This document shows positions 9,106 to 17,922 of a DNA stretch of 64,000 nt, in pieces. Where the stretch lies: contig NZ_JAQTXM010000008.1 in assembly GCF_028688795.1 (NCBI RefSeq), positions 1 to 64,000 of the forward strand. Direction: 5' to 3'. A program made the position numbers and the translations under genes. How positions within the stretch are numbered: position 1 is the first letter of the stretch; every line of letters starts with the position of its first letter. Origin of the DNA: Rhodoferax sp. Its GTDB lineage: Bacteria; Pseudomonadota; Gammaproteobacteria; Burkholderiales; Burkholderiaceae_C. The notes beneath the pieces were generated by a model. That model saw only the letters and a list, made by a program, of their open reading frames with translations, was not told where the DNA came from and ran no database searches.

Positions 9106-9696
9106 TTGAAATCAACCGCACTGACCCTCTCCCTGGCCACCGCGCTTGTGCTGTCTCTTGGCGCCTGCTCCAAACAGGATGCACCCACAACACCTGCCGC
9201 CGCTACAACAACTGTGGCTGCGATCAGCAGCTCCAGCTATGACAAGGTGGCTGCCACCGGCAAGGGTTTTACCGTGGGCGCCTTGATGAGCGCACAGGCT
9301 GTTTATGTGCTGTTTGACCCCCAATGCCCGCACTGCGGCCACTTGTGGCAATCATCTATCCCGCTTCACAGCAAAGTGAAATTTATCTGGGTGCCAATTG
9401 CCTTCAACACCGGCAAGAGCCTGTCGCAAGCCGCTGCGCTGCTGTCTGCTGCCAACCCGGCTGAGACGATGACGGCGCATGAGCAATCGCTGTTGGCAGG
9501 CACTGGCGGCATGGCAGCCTCAAGCCCTTCAGATGAACTGGTGCAGACCATCAAAAGCAACACCCAGTTGCTGAGCAGTCTGGGTGCAGATTCGGTGCCT
9601 TTCATCGTGGCCAAAAATCGCCGCACGGGCGAAATCGTCAGCAACAACGGCGCCATGGACACCGATGCGCTGGCCAAGTTGCTTGGCGTGGACTGA
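9106..9696 (+). CDS. DsbG-like thioredoxin-fold lipoprotein
   Basis: This is a periplasmic, membrane-anchored thiol oxidoreductase or isomerase-like protein. From the TTG at 9106 the product starts MKSTALTLSLATALVLSLGAC, a clean lipoprotein signal with lipid-modified Cys21. An AAAGAAG ribosome site sits five bases upstream, which is why I prefer this start over the TTG at 9088. The active-site motif is C74-P-H-C77 inside FDPQCPHCGHLW, as in DsbG-like proteins. SVPFIV holds the expected cis-proline later on. The length is 196 residues, shorter than full DsbC/DsbG, and it lacks their N-terminal dimerisation domain. The substrate is unknown. Confidence 0.82.
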   Translation: MKSTALTLSLATALVLSLGACSKQDAPTTPAAATTTVAAISSSSYDKVAATGKGFTVGALMSAQAVYVLFDPQCPHCGHLWQSSIPLHSKVKFIWVPIAFNTGKSLSQAAALLSAANPAETMTAHEQSLLAGTGGMAASSPSDELVQTIKSNTQLLSSLGADSVPFIVAKNRRTGEIVSNNGAMDTDALAKLLGVD

Positions 9697-10629
9697 TTAG
9701 TCAGTCACGGCAAGTGAAGCAGGTGCGTCAGCTGTCAAAGTGCCCGCCAATAACTCTGGCAGCCGCTGGTAAGGCATCTTGAAACCGCAAGCCTGGGCGT
9801 GGCCACCGCCGCCCATGCTGGAGGCCAGTGGAATGCAGTTAAAGCCGGGCTTGGAGCGCATGCCGCACTTCACTACGGCGCTTTTATCGACGGTCCAGAG
9901 CAACGCAAAGGTGCCAGATTTTTTGCACAGCATGTCGCCCACCAGGCTATGAAACACGCCGGGCGCATTGACCATCAGGCCCGTCACCCCGTTGAACACG
10001 ATGGGCGTTGCGCCCTCTGCGATCAGCTCTGACAGCTTGGAAAATTTGTCGTCCATGGCGCGACCACGCTCAATGTAGAGCGCCATTTGTGCGGCATCAA
10101 AGCTCGCAATGGCCTGCCAGCGCTCAAACTCAAAGGCTTCCATGTCAAGCGCGGCCAAAAAGCCGGCACTCTCGGGGTATTGCCAGACCCAGATGTCGCG
10201 GTCTTCCACAAAACGAACCAAATCCGGCACGGGTTGGCTTGGGTGAAAAAACTCCCAGGCCAGTCGCGCGCCTGACTTTTTCATGTCGAAGTGAACCACG
10301 CCACAACGGCACTTGAAGCCGGTGAGTTTTTCAGCTGCGCTCAGGTGATGGTCAAGCATGACCAGCTTGGCGGCGCGCTCATCAATGGCGTGCAGGATGT
10401 GTTCGGCAAATGAAAAATCCAGAATGTAGACCGCACGGCCAGCCAGTGCTGGCAAATCATCGACCGAGGTCACATCGCCATGGTCCAGGCCAACAAACTC
10501 GGCTCGGCCACCGTAATACAGCCACGCCGCCAACGCCGCGGCGAAACCGTCCGGGCATTTGCGGCCGTGGTACAAAATCAGCGGATTGGGGTCATTCAGT
10601 TCAGGCAATACGGACAGATTCAAAGACAT
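9697..10629 (-). CDS. DHH-family phosphoesterase
   Basis: DHH proteins hydrolyse phosphodiesters or phosphomonoesters (nanoRNA, pAp, cyclic dinucleotide products) with two Mn ions. The motif D93-H-H95 (MLDHHLSA) and the upstream Asp residues (CPDGFAAAL, ILDFSF) supply the metal site. GGGGHAQACGF near the C terminus is the DHHA1 signature. I chose the ATG at 10629; a GTG three codons upstream (10638) is the alternative. No ribosome site is clear for either. The exact substrate is not decided by sequence. A copy of the dispersed repeat lies about 50 bases upstream of this start. Confidence 0.85.
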   Translation of the reverse strand: MSLNLSVLPELNDPNPLILYHGRKCPDGFAAALAAWLYYGGRAEFVGLDHGDVTSVDDLPALAGRAVYILDFSFAEHILHAIDERAAKLVMLDHHLSAAEKLTGFKCRCGVVHFDMKKSGARLAWEFFHPSQPVPDLVRFVEDRDIWVWQYPESAGFLAALDMEAFEFERWQAIASFDAAQMALYIERGRAMDDKFSKLSELIAEGATPIVFNGVTGLMVNAPGVFHSLVGDMLCKKSGTFALLWTVDKSAVVKCGMRSKPGFNCIPLASSMGGGGHAQACGFKMPYQRLPELLAGTLTADAPASLAVTD

Positions 10630-10677
10630 ACAAAACACCAGACATCAGGTTTAAGGGTAAAATTATGCTATATATTT

Positions 10678-10731
10678 TATAGCTTCTTGCGCTTTTATTT
10701 ATTGGGCTAGAGGCACATTTTTATCATAAAA
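10678..10731 (+). repeat. dispersed AT-rich repeat, copy A
   Basis: The copy has the block order ATAGCT, TTGCGC, an 11-base A/T spacer, GGGCTAGAGGC and a T-rich tail. Four other copies (B-E) in the window keep the same spacing in the first 26 bases. This one fills the gap between the divergent DHH phosphoesterase and ferredoxin genes, so it also overlaps their promoter space. Confidence 0.75.
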
Positions 10732-10734
10732 CCC

Positions 10735-11028
10735 ATGAGCCACGTCAAAACTCCCGCGCTTTTTATTGGCAAAACCCAACCCGATGGCCAGCAGTTTGAC
10801 GCCTGGAGCAACCAGCCCTTGCTGATCTCCCTGGAGCAAGGCGGCATTGACTGGCCGAGTTCGTGCCGCAACGGCACCTGTCGCACCTGCTTTGGCAAGC
10901 TCGAAAGCGGCCAAGTGCGGTATGAGATCGAATGGCCGGGTTTGAGTTCAGAAGAAAAAGAAGAAGGCTATGTGCTGCCCTGCGTGGCCTACCCGTGCTC
11001 GGATTTGGCGTTGCACGAAGGCGACTAA
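10735..11028 (+). CDS. plant-type [2Fe-2S] ferredoxin
   Basis: This is a small electron carrier of 97 residues. C44-x4-C49-x2-C52 followed by C83 is the standard plant-type [2Fe-2S] pattern (SSCRNGTCRTC and LPCVAYP). There are no other domains or signal peptide. It sits alone, ending one base before the convergent rbgA stop, so its redox partner is not given by context. Confidence 0.9.
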   Translation: MSHVKTPALFIGKTQPDGQQFDAWSNQPLLISLEQGGIDWPSSCRNGTCRTCFGKLESGQVRYEIEWPGLSSEEKEEGYVLPCVAYPCSDLALHEGD

Positions 11029-11029
11029 C

Positions 11030-11989
11030 TCAGCGTTCACCACGCTGATCCGGACGCGGGATTTTCTTGAACCTGATTTTGCGGTCCAGCTCAATTGCAT
11101 CTTTTTTCACCTGACGCTCGGCATCCAGCATTTGCCCGGCACTGAGCCACTGGGCAAATTCTTCGGGCGTTTCCAGGGTGATGCGTCCCATCACGCTGGC
11201 GCGAAAGTCATAAATCGCAATCTCGGCGGCCTTTTGCAGATCGATCTGTTGGCCGCCCCGCAGCGCACCGCGCTTGCGCCCAATGGCCTCCAGCAGCTGT
11301 TCGTCGGTCATGGTGGCCACGCCTTCGAACTTGAAACGCGCCTCCAGCAGTTGCGGGTAGTGGGCGATCAGGTAGTCCAGCAGCTCCAGCGCCACTTCTT
11401 GCTCGTCAAACGCATTGCGCCCCACCGCGCCGCTGGCCGCCAGGTTGTAGCCGCTTTTGGCCACGATGATGCGCGGCCACAGCATGCCGGGCGTGTCATA
11501 GAGGTAAAAATCGTCGGCCAGGCTGATGCGTTGCTCCAGTTTGGTGACACCGGCTTCGTCCCCGGTTTTGGTGGCGCGTTTGCCCACCAGGGTGTTGATC
11601 AGGGTCGACTTTCCCACATTGGGAATGCCGCAAATCAGCACCCGCATTGGCTTGACCATGCCACCGCGGTTGGGGGCCAGCTCGCGGCAGGCTTTGGCCA
11701 GCGCCTTGGCCGGGGCGGTCATGCTGGCATCCAGCGCAATGGCACTTGTGCCGGGCTGGGCGTTGAAGTGCGCCAACCACTCTGCCGTGCGCAGCGGGTC
11801 AGCCAGGTCTTGCTTGTTGAGCACTTTGAGCGTGGGCTTGGCTTGCGTCAGCTCAGCCAGCATCGGGTTGGCGCTGGAGCCAGGCAAGCGGGCATCAAGC
11901 AGCTCAATCACCACGTCGATATTTTTGATGCGCTCGGCGATGGCCTTTTGCGTCAGGTGCATGTGCCCGGGAAACCATTGAATTGCCAT
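11030..11989 (-). CDS. rbgA: ribosome biogenesis GTPase RbgA/YlqF
   Basis: It is a circularly permuted GTPase that helps late assembly of the 50S subunit. The G4 motif NKQD (58-61) precedes the G1 loop GIPNVGKST (121-129) and the G3 motif DTPG (165-168), the order typical of the YlqF/YawG group. The C-terminal RNA-binding helical region is present. The length of 319 residues is normal. The stop of the downstream-transcribed YhgE/Pip gene's neighbourhood lies only three bases away, so the two genes and arfB may form one unit on this strand. Confidence 0.94.
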   Translation of the reverse strand: MAIQWFPGHMHLTQKAIAERIKNIDVVIELLDARLPGSSANPMLAELTQAKPTLKVLNKQDLADPLRTAEWLAHFNAQPGTSAIALDASMTAPAKALAKACRELAPNRGGMVKPMRVLICGIPNVGKSTLINTLVGKRATKTGDEAGVTKLEQRISLADDFYLYDTPGMLWPRIIVAKSGYNLAASGAVGRNAFDEQEVALELLDYLIAHYPQLLEARFKFEGVATMTDEQLLEAIGRKRGALRGGQQIDLQKAAEIAIYDFRASVMGRITLETPEEFAQWLSAGQMLDAERQVKKDAIELDRKIRFKKIPRPDQRGER

Positions 11990-11992
11990 GTT

Positions 11993-13933
11993 TTATAGAT
12001 CCAGTACAGGCCGCAGCGCGGACGGCCTCACAAAGCGCCAACGCCCCAAAAAGCTCGCTGCCAGTGCCGCCAACACAGCCCACAGCAGCACCCATTGCAA
12101 AGCGCCCTGCCAATGGCCGTCAAAGGCGCCAAACAACGCCGCCTTGATGGCCGTCACCACCCAGGTGATGGGCAAATAGGGGCTCATTTTGGCAAACAGC
12201 CCGCCACTGAGCTCAACCGGCAGAATGCCGCCCGAGGACGACAACTGCACCGCCAAAAAAATCAGTGCCAGCGCCTTGCCGGCATCTCCAAAAGCGCGGG
12301 TCAAGGCAAACACTATCCATAAAAAAGTGACCCCTGCCAAGGCAAAAATCAAAGCCAGCGCGCCCTTGTGTACGGCATGAATCTGCAGCACCCACAGCAT
12401 TGCCAGCCATACCAGCAAAGCTTGCAACAACACCAGAACCATGGGCACAGCCACTTTCCCCACCACCCGCGCCAAAGCCGGGTAATACCGGGCCTGAAGC
12501 GGTAGCGAACGCATGCGAATCAGGAAAGCCGCCAGGCTCGCGCCCAGCCACAAGGCACCGGGGACGATGTTGGCGGCAAAGGCGCTGCCATTGTTTTGCA
12601 CAGGTGCTGCCACTTCGACGGCGGGCTGCACCGAGTTGGCCAAGCCCTGGGCATTGCCGTCCATGGTTTTAGGCGCTGCAGGCAGCGCTTGCGCCAACAA
12701 GTCTAGCCCCCCGGCCAAGTGTTGCGCGCCTTGCATGACTTGCACGGTGCCCTGCTTGAGCGCGCTGGCCCCGCTGCTCAAAGCGCCAGCGCCACGGCTG
12801 AGTTCATCCAGTTTGCTGTCGTCTGGCAACTCGGTCACCATGGTGCGTAACCCGGCGTTGAGCGTGCGCAAGCCGGTGGTGAGTGTGCCCACACCGGTGT
12901 TGAGCTGCACAGCGCCATCACTGAGTTTTTGTTGCCCGACCACGGCGCTCTTCAGACCCGTATCCAGCGTCGCCACGCCCTGCCCCAGTTGGCCCAAGCC
13001 GTCTTTGACTTGGGTCGCGACAAACAGGCTGCTGTCAGCCTCCTCACGAAACCCGTCAATGCTTTTTTGCAGGTGTGTGCTACCCAGTTGCAGCTCAGTC
13101 AAGCCCTTGCCCAATTCGTCATGGCCAATGACCAACGCCTGCGCACCCTCGTCCAGGCGGCGCAGATCGGAGTTTCTGGGGCGTTGGGCAAACATGCTGC
13201 GCAGACCACCACCCAGCTCTTTAACACCAGCACCCAACTGGCCTACACCCTGATCCAGCCGAACTGCGCCGCGCGTTAGCTGTTCGGCGCCATGGGACAA
13301 CTGCTGTGCGCCACCCGCCAGTTCAGTGGCGCCGTGGCGCAACTGGGCCACGGCGTCTTGCAACTGCACCAGGCTGCGCTGTGAGCCGGCAGCATCGGCC
13401 AGCACCAACGCCCAGCGTTGCTCGTTCAGGCTTTGATTCACTTCACGGCCTAGGTCTTCGGCAAAGCGCCGGGCCAGGCCGGCACTCGGGTAGCTGTTGC
13501 CCTCAGAGGTAAAAATCACCAGTTTGCCGGCTCCTGCCTGCGCACCCGGAATGGCGTTGGAGCTGAAATCCTTGGGCACAATCAGGGCAAAAGCCAAGGC
13601 ACCGGAACGCACTTGATGTCGTGCCTTTTGCTCGTCGGCCTCGTCGACATACCCAAAGGCCGGTTTGAGTCGGAGGCGCTGGGCCAGGTCACGCCCCACA
13701 TTAAAAGCCTGCCCGCGATATTCCAGGCCCTGATCCAGATTCACAATGGCCACCGGCAAGGCACCAGTTTTGGCCGCCGGGTCCCACACACTGGTCAGGT
13801 AAATCAACACATACAGGGCCGGAATCAGCACCACCACGGCGGCGGCCATCAGCATTCTTGGGTAGTGCAAAAAGAAGTGAGCCTCCAGCCGGGCCAGCGC
13901 CAGGCTGGCCTTGAAGAACCCTTCAGGTTTCAT
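11993..13933 (-). CDS. YhgE/Pip-like membrane protein, ABC-2 permease fold
   Basis: The product (646 residues) has one N-terminal membrane segment (about 21-41), a long extracytoplasmic part, and a C-terminal ABC-2-type block of five or six membrane segments (about residues 460-640). Between about residues 190 and 420 there is a regular coiled region with repeated Gly-Ala/Gln-x-x-Leu heptads (LAGGAQQLSHGAEQL and similar), the YhgE/Pip hallmark. Relatives are phage-infection or export-type proteins of unknown substrate. An ATG at 13933 overlaps the end of arfB by 11 bases, which argues for translational coupling; the open frame reaches further upstream but would run into arfB. Confidence 0.82.
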   Translation of the reverse strand: MKPEGFFKASLALARLEAHFFLHYPRMLMAAAVVVLIPALYVLIYLTSVWDPAAKTGALPVAIVNLDQGLEYRGQAFNVGRDLAQRLRLKPAFGYVDEADEQKARHQVRSGALAFALIVPKDFSSNAIPGAQAGAGKLVIFTSEGNSYPSAGLARRFAEDLGREVNQSLNEQRWALVLADAAGSQRSLVQLQDAVAQLRHGATELAGGAQQLSHGAEQLTRGAVRLDQGVGQLGAGVKELGGGLRSMFAQRPRNSDLRRLDEGAQALVIGHDELGKGLTELQLGSTHLQKSIDGFREEADSSLFVATQVKDGLGQLGQGVATLDTGLKSAVVGQQKLSDGAVQLNTGVGTLTTGLRTLNAGLRTMVTELPDDSKLDELSRGAGALSSGASALKQGTVQVMQGAQHLAGGLDLLAQALPAAPKTMDGNAQGLANSVQPAVEVAAPVQNNGSAFAANIVPGALWLGASLAAFLIRMRSLPLQARYYPALARVVGKVAVPMVLVLLQALLVWLAMLWVLQIHAVHKGALALIFALAGVTFLWIVFALTRAFGDAGKALALIFLAVQLSSSGGILPVELSGGLFAKMSPYLPITWVVTAIKAALFGAFDGHWQGALQWVLLWAVLAALAASFLGRWRFVRPSALRPVLDL

Positions 13934-14330
13934 GCGACACCCGGGCACGTGTGGCCTTGGTTTGCGAGCGCTGGGTTTTTGCCTGGCGCACGCGCTTGAG
14001 TGAGGCGCGTGTCGGTTTGGTGGGTTTTCGATCTTTGGGCGGCTGCGCCACGCTGTTGACCAGTTCATGCAGGCGGATCAGCGCGTCAAAACGGTTCATC
14101 TCTTGCGTGCGGTGCTGCTGTGCCTTGAGCACCAACACGCCGTCTTTGGTGATGCGGCTGTCATGCAGGGCCAGCAGACGCTCTTTCACGTCTTCGGGCA
14201 GGCTGGATGCGGCAATGTCAAAACGCAGGTGAATCGCACTTGACACCTTGTTCACGTTTTGCCCACCCGCGCCCTGGGCGCGAATCGCACTCAAGCTCAT
14301 TTCTTCGGGTGGGATCCGAATTGCTTCCAT
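13923..14330 (-). CDS. arfB: alternative ribosome-rescue factor ArfB
   Basis: It releases peptides from ribosomes stalled on truncated mRNA by hydrolysing peptidyl-tRNA. The catalytic G22-G-Q24 motif lies in RAQGAGGQNVNKVSSAIHLR. The basic C-terminal tail (KRVRQAKTQRSQTKATRARV) is the part that enters the empty mRNA channel. The length of 135 residues matches ArfB/YaeJ. It has no Shine-Dalgarno sequence: the bases before ATG are the end of a dispersed repeat (copy B). It ends inside the start of the YhgE/Pip gene. Confidence 0.93.
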   Translation of the reverse strand: MEAIRIPPEEMSLSAIRAQGAGGQNVNKVSSAIHLRFDIAASSLPEDVKERLLALHDSRITKDGVLVLKAQQHRTQEMNRFDALIRLHELVNSVAQPPKDRKPTKPTRASLKRVRQAKTQRSQTKATRARVSHET

Positions 14331-14332
14331 TT

Positions 14333-14380
14333 TTATAGCTGTCTGCGATTATTAAATAAGGGCTAGGGTGCCAAAACACC
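14333..14380 (+). repeat. dispersed AT-rich repeat, copy B
   Basis: TATAGCT, CTGCG, the A/T spacer and GGGCTAGGGTGCC follow the same layout as copies A and C-E. It reaches from two bases upstream of the arfB start into the 3' end of trhP. The trhP stop codon and its last few codons (GVLAP) are made of repeat sequence. Confidence 0.7.
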
Positions 14381-15811
14381 ATCAACTTCTGATGCTTGTG
14401 CTTCTGATGCCGGGGCTTCTGGTGTTGGCGTTTCTGGCGCATTCACATAACGCGCCACAAACGCACCCACGGCGCTCTCAGGCAAGGGCAGCCACACGGT
14501 GTGGCCGCTGCCGGGAGCCACTTCCATCGCCTCGGCGCTGCCGTTTTCCATGCGCGCTAGCTGAACGTCCACATTGCCTTGGGGGTGGATGATTTCCAGC
14601 CAGTCACCCACGGCAAAGCGGTTTTTGACACGCACCTCGGTCAGGCCACGCGCTGCGTCAAAACTCAGCACATCACCCACATACAGGCTGCGGCCCGACT
14701 CAGAGTAACCACGCAGATAGTTTTGTGTCGCCTCTGGCGTGTGGCGCTGGAAGAAGCCGCTGGTGTAGCCGCGGTTGGCCAGGCCTTCCAGCTGGCCCAG
14801 CAGCGCCGGGTCTAGCTCGCGCCCAGACACGGCATCGTCAATCGCACGGCGGTAACTTTGCACGGTGCGCGCCACGTAATACGGGCTCTTGGTGCGGCCT
14901 TCGATCTTGAGCGAATCGACACCAATTTCCACCAGACGCTTGACATGCTCAATGGCGCGCAAGTCTTTGCTGTTCATCACGTAGGTGCCGTGCTCGTCTT
15001 CTTCGATCGGCATGTAGCTGCCTTCGCGCTGGCTTTCTTCAAGCATGTAGACCTGATCAGCATCTGGCGAGCGCTCAATGTCGCCCTGCTCTGGCAACAC
15101 GCCACCGTTTGAGCGAACGTCGTGTTCGCGTTCGCGCGCCATGGCTGCCTGGCGGGTCAGCACATCGCCCGAGGCATCCACCACACCTTTTTGCGTTTTG
15201 TAGTCCCAGCGGCAAGAATTGGTGCAACTGCCCTGGTTGGCGTCACGGTGGTTGAAGTAGCCTGACAAAAGGCAGCGGCCGGAGTACGCAATACATAACG
15301 CGCCGTGCACAAACACCTCCAGCTCGGTGTCGGGGCAATCCTGGCGAATTTCGGCCACCTGGTCCAGGGAGAGTTCACGCGACAAGATCACGCGTTTCAC
15401 ACCCACGGTTTTCCAGAAGCGCACCGCTGCGGCGTTCACCGTGTTGGCCTGCACCGACAGGTGAATCTCCATCTCAGGCCAGGTCTCGCGCACCATCATG
15501 ATCAGGCCGGGGTCGGACATGATCATGGCGTCGGGCTTCAGGGCAATCACCGGCGCCATGTTTGATACATAGTGCTTGATCTTGTTGCCATGCGGGAAGA
15601 TGTTGGACACCAGAAAGAACTTGGCGCCCTTGGCGTGCACGGTGTCAATGCCTTGCTTCAAGACTTCAATGTCGCCAAAGTCGTTGTTGCGCACGCGCAA
15701 GCTGTAGCGCGGCTGGCCGGCGTAAACGGCAGTGGCACCAAAGGCCAGCGCCGTTTCCAGCATAGTCAGGGAGCCGGCGGGGGCCAGGAGTTCAGGGGTT
15801 TTGAAAGTCAT
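14363..15811 (-). CDS. trhP: U32-family tRNA hydroxylation protein TrhP (YegQ)
   Basis: This is the homologue of E. coli YegQ/TrhP, needed for the 5-hydroxylation of wobble uridine in tRNA with prephenate as a precursor-derived donor. The matched blocks are PELLAPAGSL, AVYAGQPRYSLRVRNN, DALIMSDPGLIM, RVILSRELSLD, the Cys-containing ALCIAYSGRCLLSGYFNHRD and GSCTNSCRW, then EDEHGTYVMNSKDLRAI and LKIEGRTKS. The conserved cysteines are candidates for an Fe-S cluster. It is 482 residues, about 30 longer than E. coli, with an extra Ala/Glu/Pro-rich tail whose end comes from repeat copy B. Its ATG overlaps the stop of a 34-codon cysteine-rich ORF. Confidence 0.93.
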   Translation of the reverse strand: MTFKTPELLAPAGSLTMLETALAFGATAVYAGQPRYSLRVRNNDFGDIEVLKQGIDTVHAKGAKFFLVSNIFPHGNKIKHYVSNMAPVIALKPDAMIMSDPGLIMMVRETWPEMEIHLSVQANTVNAAAVRFWKTVGVKRVILSRELSLDQVAEIRQDCPDTELEVFVHGALCIAYSGRCLLSGYFNHRDANQGSCTNSCRWDYKTQKGVVDASGDVLTRQAAMAREREHDVRSNGGVLPEQGDIERSPDADQVYMLEESQREGSYMPIEEDEHGTYVMNSKDLRAIEHVKRLVEIGVDSLKIEGRTKSPYYVARTVQSYRRAIDDAVSGRELDPALLGQLEGLANRGYTSGFFQRHTPEATQNYLRGYSESGRSLYVGDVLSFDAARGLTEVRVKNRFAVGDWLEIIHPQGNVDVQLARMENGSAEAMEVAPGSGHTVWLPLPESAVGAFVARYVNAPETPTPEAPASEAQASEVDGVLAP

Positions 15812-15912
15812 TCGCAGGCTCCAATGCAGTCACATCCGCGGCAGTTCACCAGCGAGCCACTGGTGCCGGGCCAATTGAAAGCTTGACCACAGGGGCATAA
15901 AGCGGTTTTCAT
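15808..15912 (-). CDS. 34-residue cysteine-rich small protein coupled to trhP
   Basis: An ATG at 15912 opens 34 codons reading MKTALCPCGQAFNWPGTSG and ending in CRGCDCIGACE. Six cysteines in three pairs or clusters (C6-P-C8, C24-x2-C27-x-C29, C33) look like a metal-binding knuckle or Fe-S ligand set. Its TGA shares bases with the ATG of trhP (ATGA overlap), so the two should be co-translated. GGAATC about eight bases upstream could serve as a ribosome site. I know of no named family for it. A role with the Fe-S or metal chemistry of TrhP is inferred from coupling alone. Confidence 0.55.
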   Translation of the reverse strand: MKTALCPCGQAFNWPGTSGSLVNCRGCDCIGACE

Positions 15913-15972
15913 AAAACAGATTCCATTCATCGCATAGGGGGAGCATTATCGGCGCTGGCAAAGGGTCGCACA

Positions 15973-16002
15973 TTGACCGACGATCAACGCGAATATGAGA
16001 AT
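15973..16002 (+). promoter_or_regulatory. possible promoter of the brnTA pair
   Basis: TTGACC (15973-15978) and GAGAAT (15997-16002) are spaced by 18 bases and precede the toxin ATG by about 30 bases. A second A/T-rich stretch with TATAGT and ATATATCATGAT borders the start and could be the antitoxin operator. Weak support. Confidence 0.3.
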
Positions 16003-16032
16003 AGACACCAATTAAGGTATAGTTTATATATC

Positions 16033-16296
16033 ATGATTTCATTTGAATTTGATCCAGCAAAAAGTGAATCCAACCGCCAGAAGCATGGCATCGATTTTGT
16101 TGAGGCGCAGTGCCTTTGGACTGACCCGATGCTTCTGGAAATTCCAGCAAAAACGGATGACGAACCACGCAATTTAATGATTGGGCTGATTGAGGGAAAA
16201 CATTGGTCTGCCGTCACGACTTATCGTGGAAGCAATATTCGATTGATATCCGTTCGTCGCGCACGCACAGAAGAGGTGAAACTTTATGAAAGCTAA
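16033..16296 (+). CDS. brnT: BrnT-family toxin
   Basis: BrnT is a RelE-fold ribonuclease toxin that blocks translation. The N-terminal FEFDPAKSESNRQKHGIDFVEA block and the C-terminal ISVRRARTEEVKLYE block are characteristic. I start at ATG 16033 (87 residues, the usual length) rather than at the upstream GTG/TTG options, which add an unrelated tail. It overlaps the antitoxin gene by 11 bases. The pair lies between trhP and aroC and is flanked by a second toxin-antitoxin pair 1.4 kb away. Confidence 0.85.
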   Translation: MISFEFDPAKSESNRQKHGIDFVEAQCLWTDPMLLEIPAKTDDEPRNLMIGLIEGKHWSAVTTYRGSNIRLISVRRARTEEVKLYES

Positions 16297-16564
16297 AAAT
16301 TTCGAGCAGCAGTTTGACGATGACGTCGACCTCACTGCGTCTTTGGACTTGACCAAGGCCAAACGTGTGATGCAGACACAAAAGCGGGTGAATGTCGACT
16401 TTCCGACCTGGATGGTTGACTCGCTGGACCGAGAAGCCAGCAAACTGGGGGTGACCCGGCAATCTGTGATCAAGGTCTGGCTTGCTGAACGCCTTGAAGC
16501 GGCTTCTTCCAACCTGCGCAACCAACCCACGCGTGGCGGTGCATTGCACCATCGCACGCCTTGA
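16286..16564 (+). CDS. brnA: BrnA-type ribbon-helix-helix antitoxin
   Basis: The 92-residue protein has an acidic N-terminal part (EQQFDDDVDLTASLDL) that should wrap around the toxin. The C-terminal half RVNVDFPTWMVDSLDREASKLGVTRQSVIKVWLAERLE is a CopG-like ribbon-helix-helix DNA-binding domain. By analogy with known pairs it neutralises BrnT and represses the operon. The Arg/His-rich last residues (TRGGALHHRTP) are not typical and may be a recent extension. Confidence 0.82.
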   Translation: MKAKNFEQQFDDDVDLTASLDLTKAKRVMQTQKRVNVDFPTWMVDSLDREASKLGVTRQSVIKVWLAERLEAASSNLRNQPTRGGALHHRTP

Positions 16565-16617
16565 GGTTACCGGCGAACCATTACCGCAACCAGCGCGGCG
16601 CCGCATCACTGACTCCG

Positions 16618-17712
16618 TCAGACTGAGGCTTTGATAGGGGCCAGGTTGACCGCAACATCCCCACACTGCGCGCGCTGTCGCAGGGCGTGGTCCATCACCA
16701 CCAGCGCCAGCATGGCCTCAAGAATGGGGGTGGCGCGTATGCCCACGCAGGGGTCGTGGCGGCCTTTGGTGACCACCTCAAGGGGTTGGCCCGCCATGTC
16801 AATCGAGGCGCGCGGGGTCAGGATCGAGCTGGTGGGTTTGATGGCCACCGACACTTCCAGGTCTTGCCCGCTGGTGATGCCACCCAAGGTACCCCCGGCG
16901 TTATTGCTGGCAAACCCTTGCGGCGTGAGCGAGTCGCCATGGGTGCTGCCGCGCTGCGCCACGCTGGCAAACCCGGCACCAATTTCAACACCCTTGACGG
17001 CGTTGACACCCATCATGGCGTAGGCAATGTCGGCGTCCATCTTGTCAAACAGCGGCTCGCCCAGGCCCACTGGCACATTGGACGCACTCACGCGCAGGCG
17101 TGCACCACACGAATCACCACCCTTGCGCAAAGCGGCCATGTAGTCTTCCAAGGCCGACACATCAGCCACCGGGGCAAAAAATGGGTTGTTTTCGACGAAA
17201 TCCCAAGACTCGAACGCAATCGGCAACTCACCTACCTGGGTCATGCAACCGCGAAACGTGGTGCCGTATTTCTCAAACAGCCATTTCTTGGCCACCGCAC
17301 CGGCGGCCACCATGGGTGCGGTCAGACGGGCGCTGCTGCGGCCACCGCCGCGCGGGTCGCGGATGCCGTATTTCTGAAAATAAGCGTAATCGGCGTGGCC
17401 GGGGCGGAAGGTTTGAACGATGTTGCCGTAGTCTTTGCTGCGCTGGTCGGTGTTCTTGATCAGCAGGCAAATGGGGGTGCCAGTGGTTTTGCCCTCGTAC
17501 ACACCCGACAAAATCTCGACTGCATCGGGCTCGTTGCGCTGGGTGACGAACTTGCTGGTGCCAGGGCGACGCCGATCCAGGTCGGGCTGGATATCAGCCT
17601 CGCTCAAGGACATGCCCGGCGGACAGCCGTCAATCACGCAGCCAATGGCTGGACCGTGGGATTCACCAAAGTTGGTGACTGCGAATAGGGTTCCGAAGGT
17701 ATTGCCGCTCAT
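16618..17712 (-). CDS. aroC: chorismate synthase
   Basis: It makes chorismate from EPSP in the last step of the shikimate pathway, using reduced FMN. The family signatures [19 protein letters not shown] (about 12-30), [17 protein letters not shown] (about 48-63) and [11 protein letters not shown] (about 126-136) are intact. The length of 364 residues is normal. The gene stands alone on this strand between two toxin-antitoxin modules, so its neighbourhood has received insertions while the gene itself stayed complete. Confidence 0.97.
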   Translation of the reverse strand: MSGNTFGTLFAVTNFGESHGPAIGCVIDGCPPGMSLSEADIQPDLDRRRPGTSKFVTQRNEPDAVEILSGVYEGKTTGTPICLLIKNTDQRSKDYGNIVQTFRPGHADYAYFQKYGIRDPRGGGRSSARLTAPMVAAGAVAKKWLFEKYGTTFRGCMTQVGELPIAFESWDFVENNPFFAPVADVSALEDYMAALRKGGDSCGARLRVSASNVPVGLGEPLFDKMDADIAYAMMGVNAVKGVEIGAGFASVAQRGSTHGDSLTPQGFASNNAGGTLGGITSGQDLEVSVAIKPTSSILTPRASIDMAGQPLEVVTKGRHDPCVGIRATPILEAMLALVVMDHALRQRAQCGDVAVNLAPIKASV

Positions 17713-17922
17713 GGGGCGGGATTATCCCAGAGCGCGCCAACGGATGCAGAACATGGAAGAAGAGACAGTCATCTGCAGGCAGCACGGCATGACAACGGCC
17801 AGTTGCATTATTGAAAAAACGATGCTTTGACTACAGGACCACAGTCGAGGTCTGCGCAGAGATTACGGTGGCATCTGTGCCAGATTCACCTGCTGCTGTC
17901 CGCAAGCCAGAAAACCATTGCA

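Noticed and set aside
16687-17688. 333-residue plus-strand frame opposite aroC
   Set aside because: Antisense of a fully conserved chorismate synthase.
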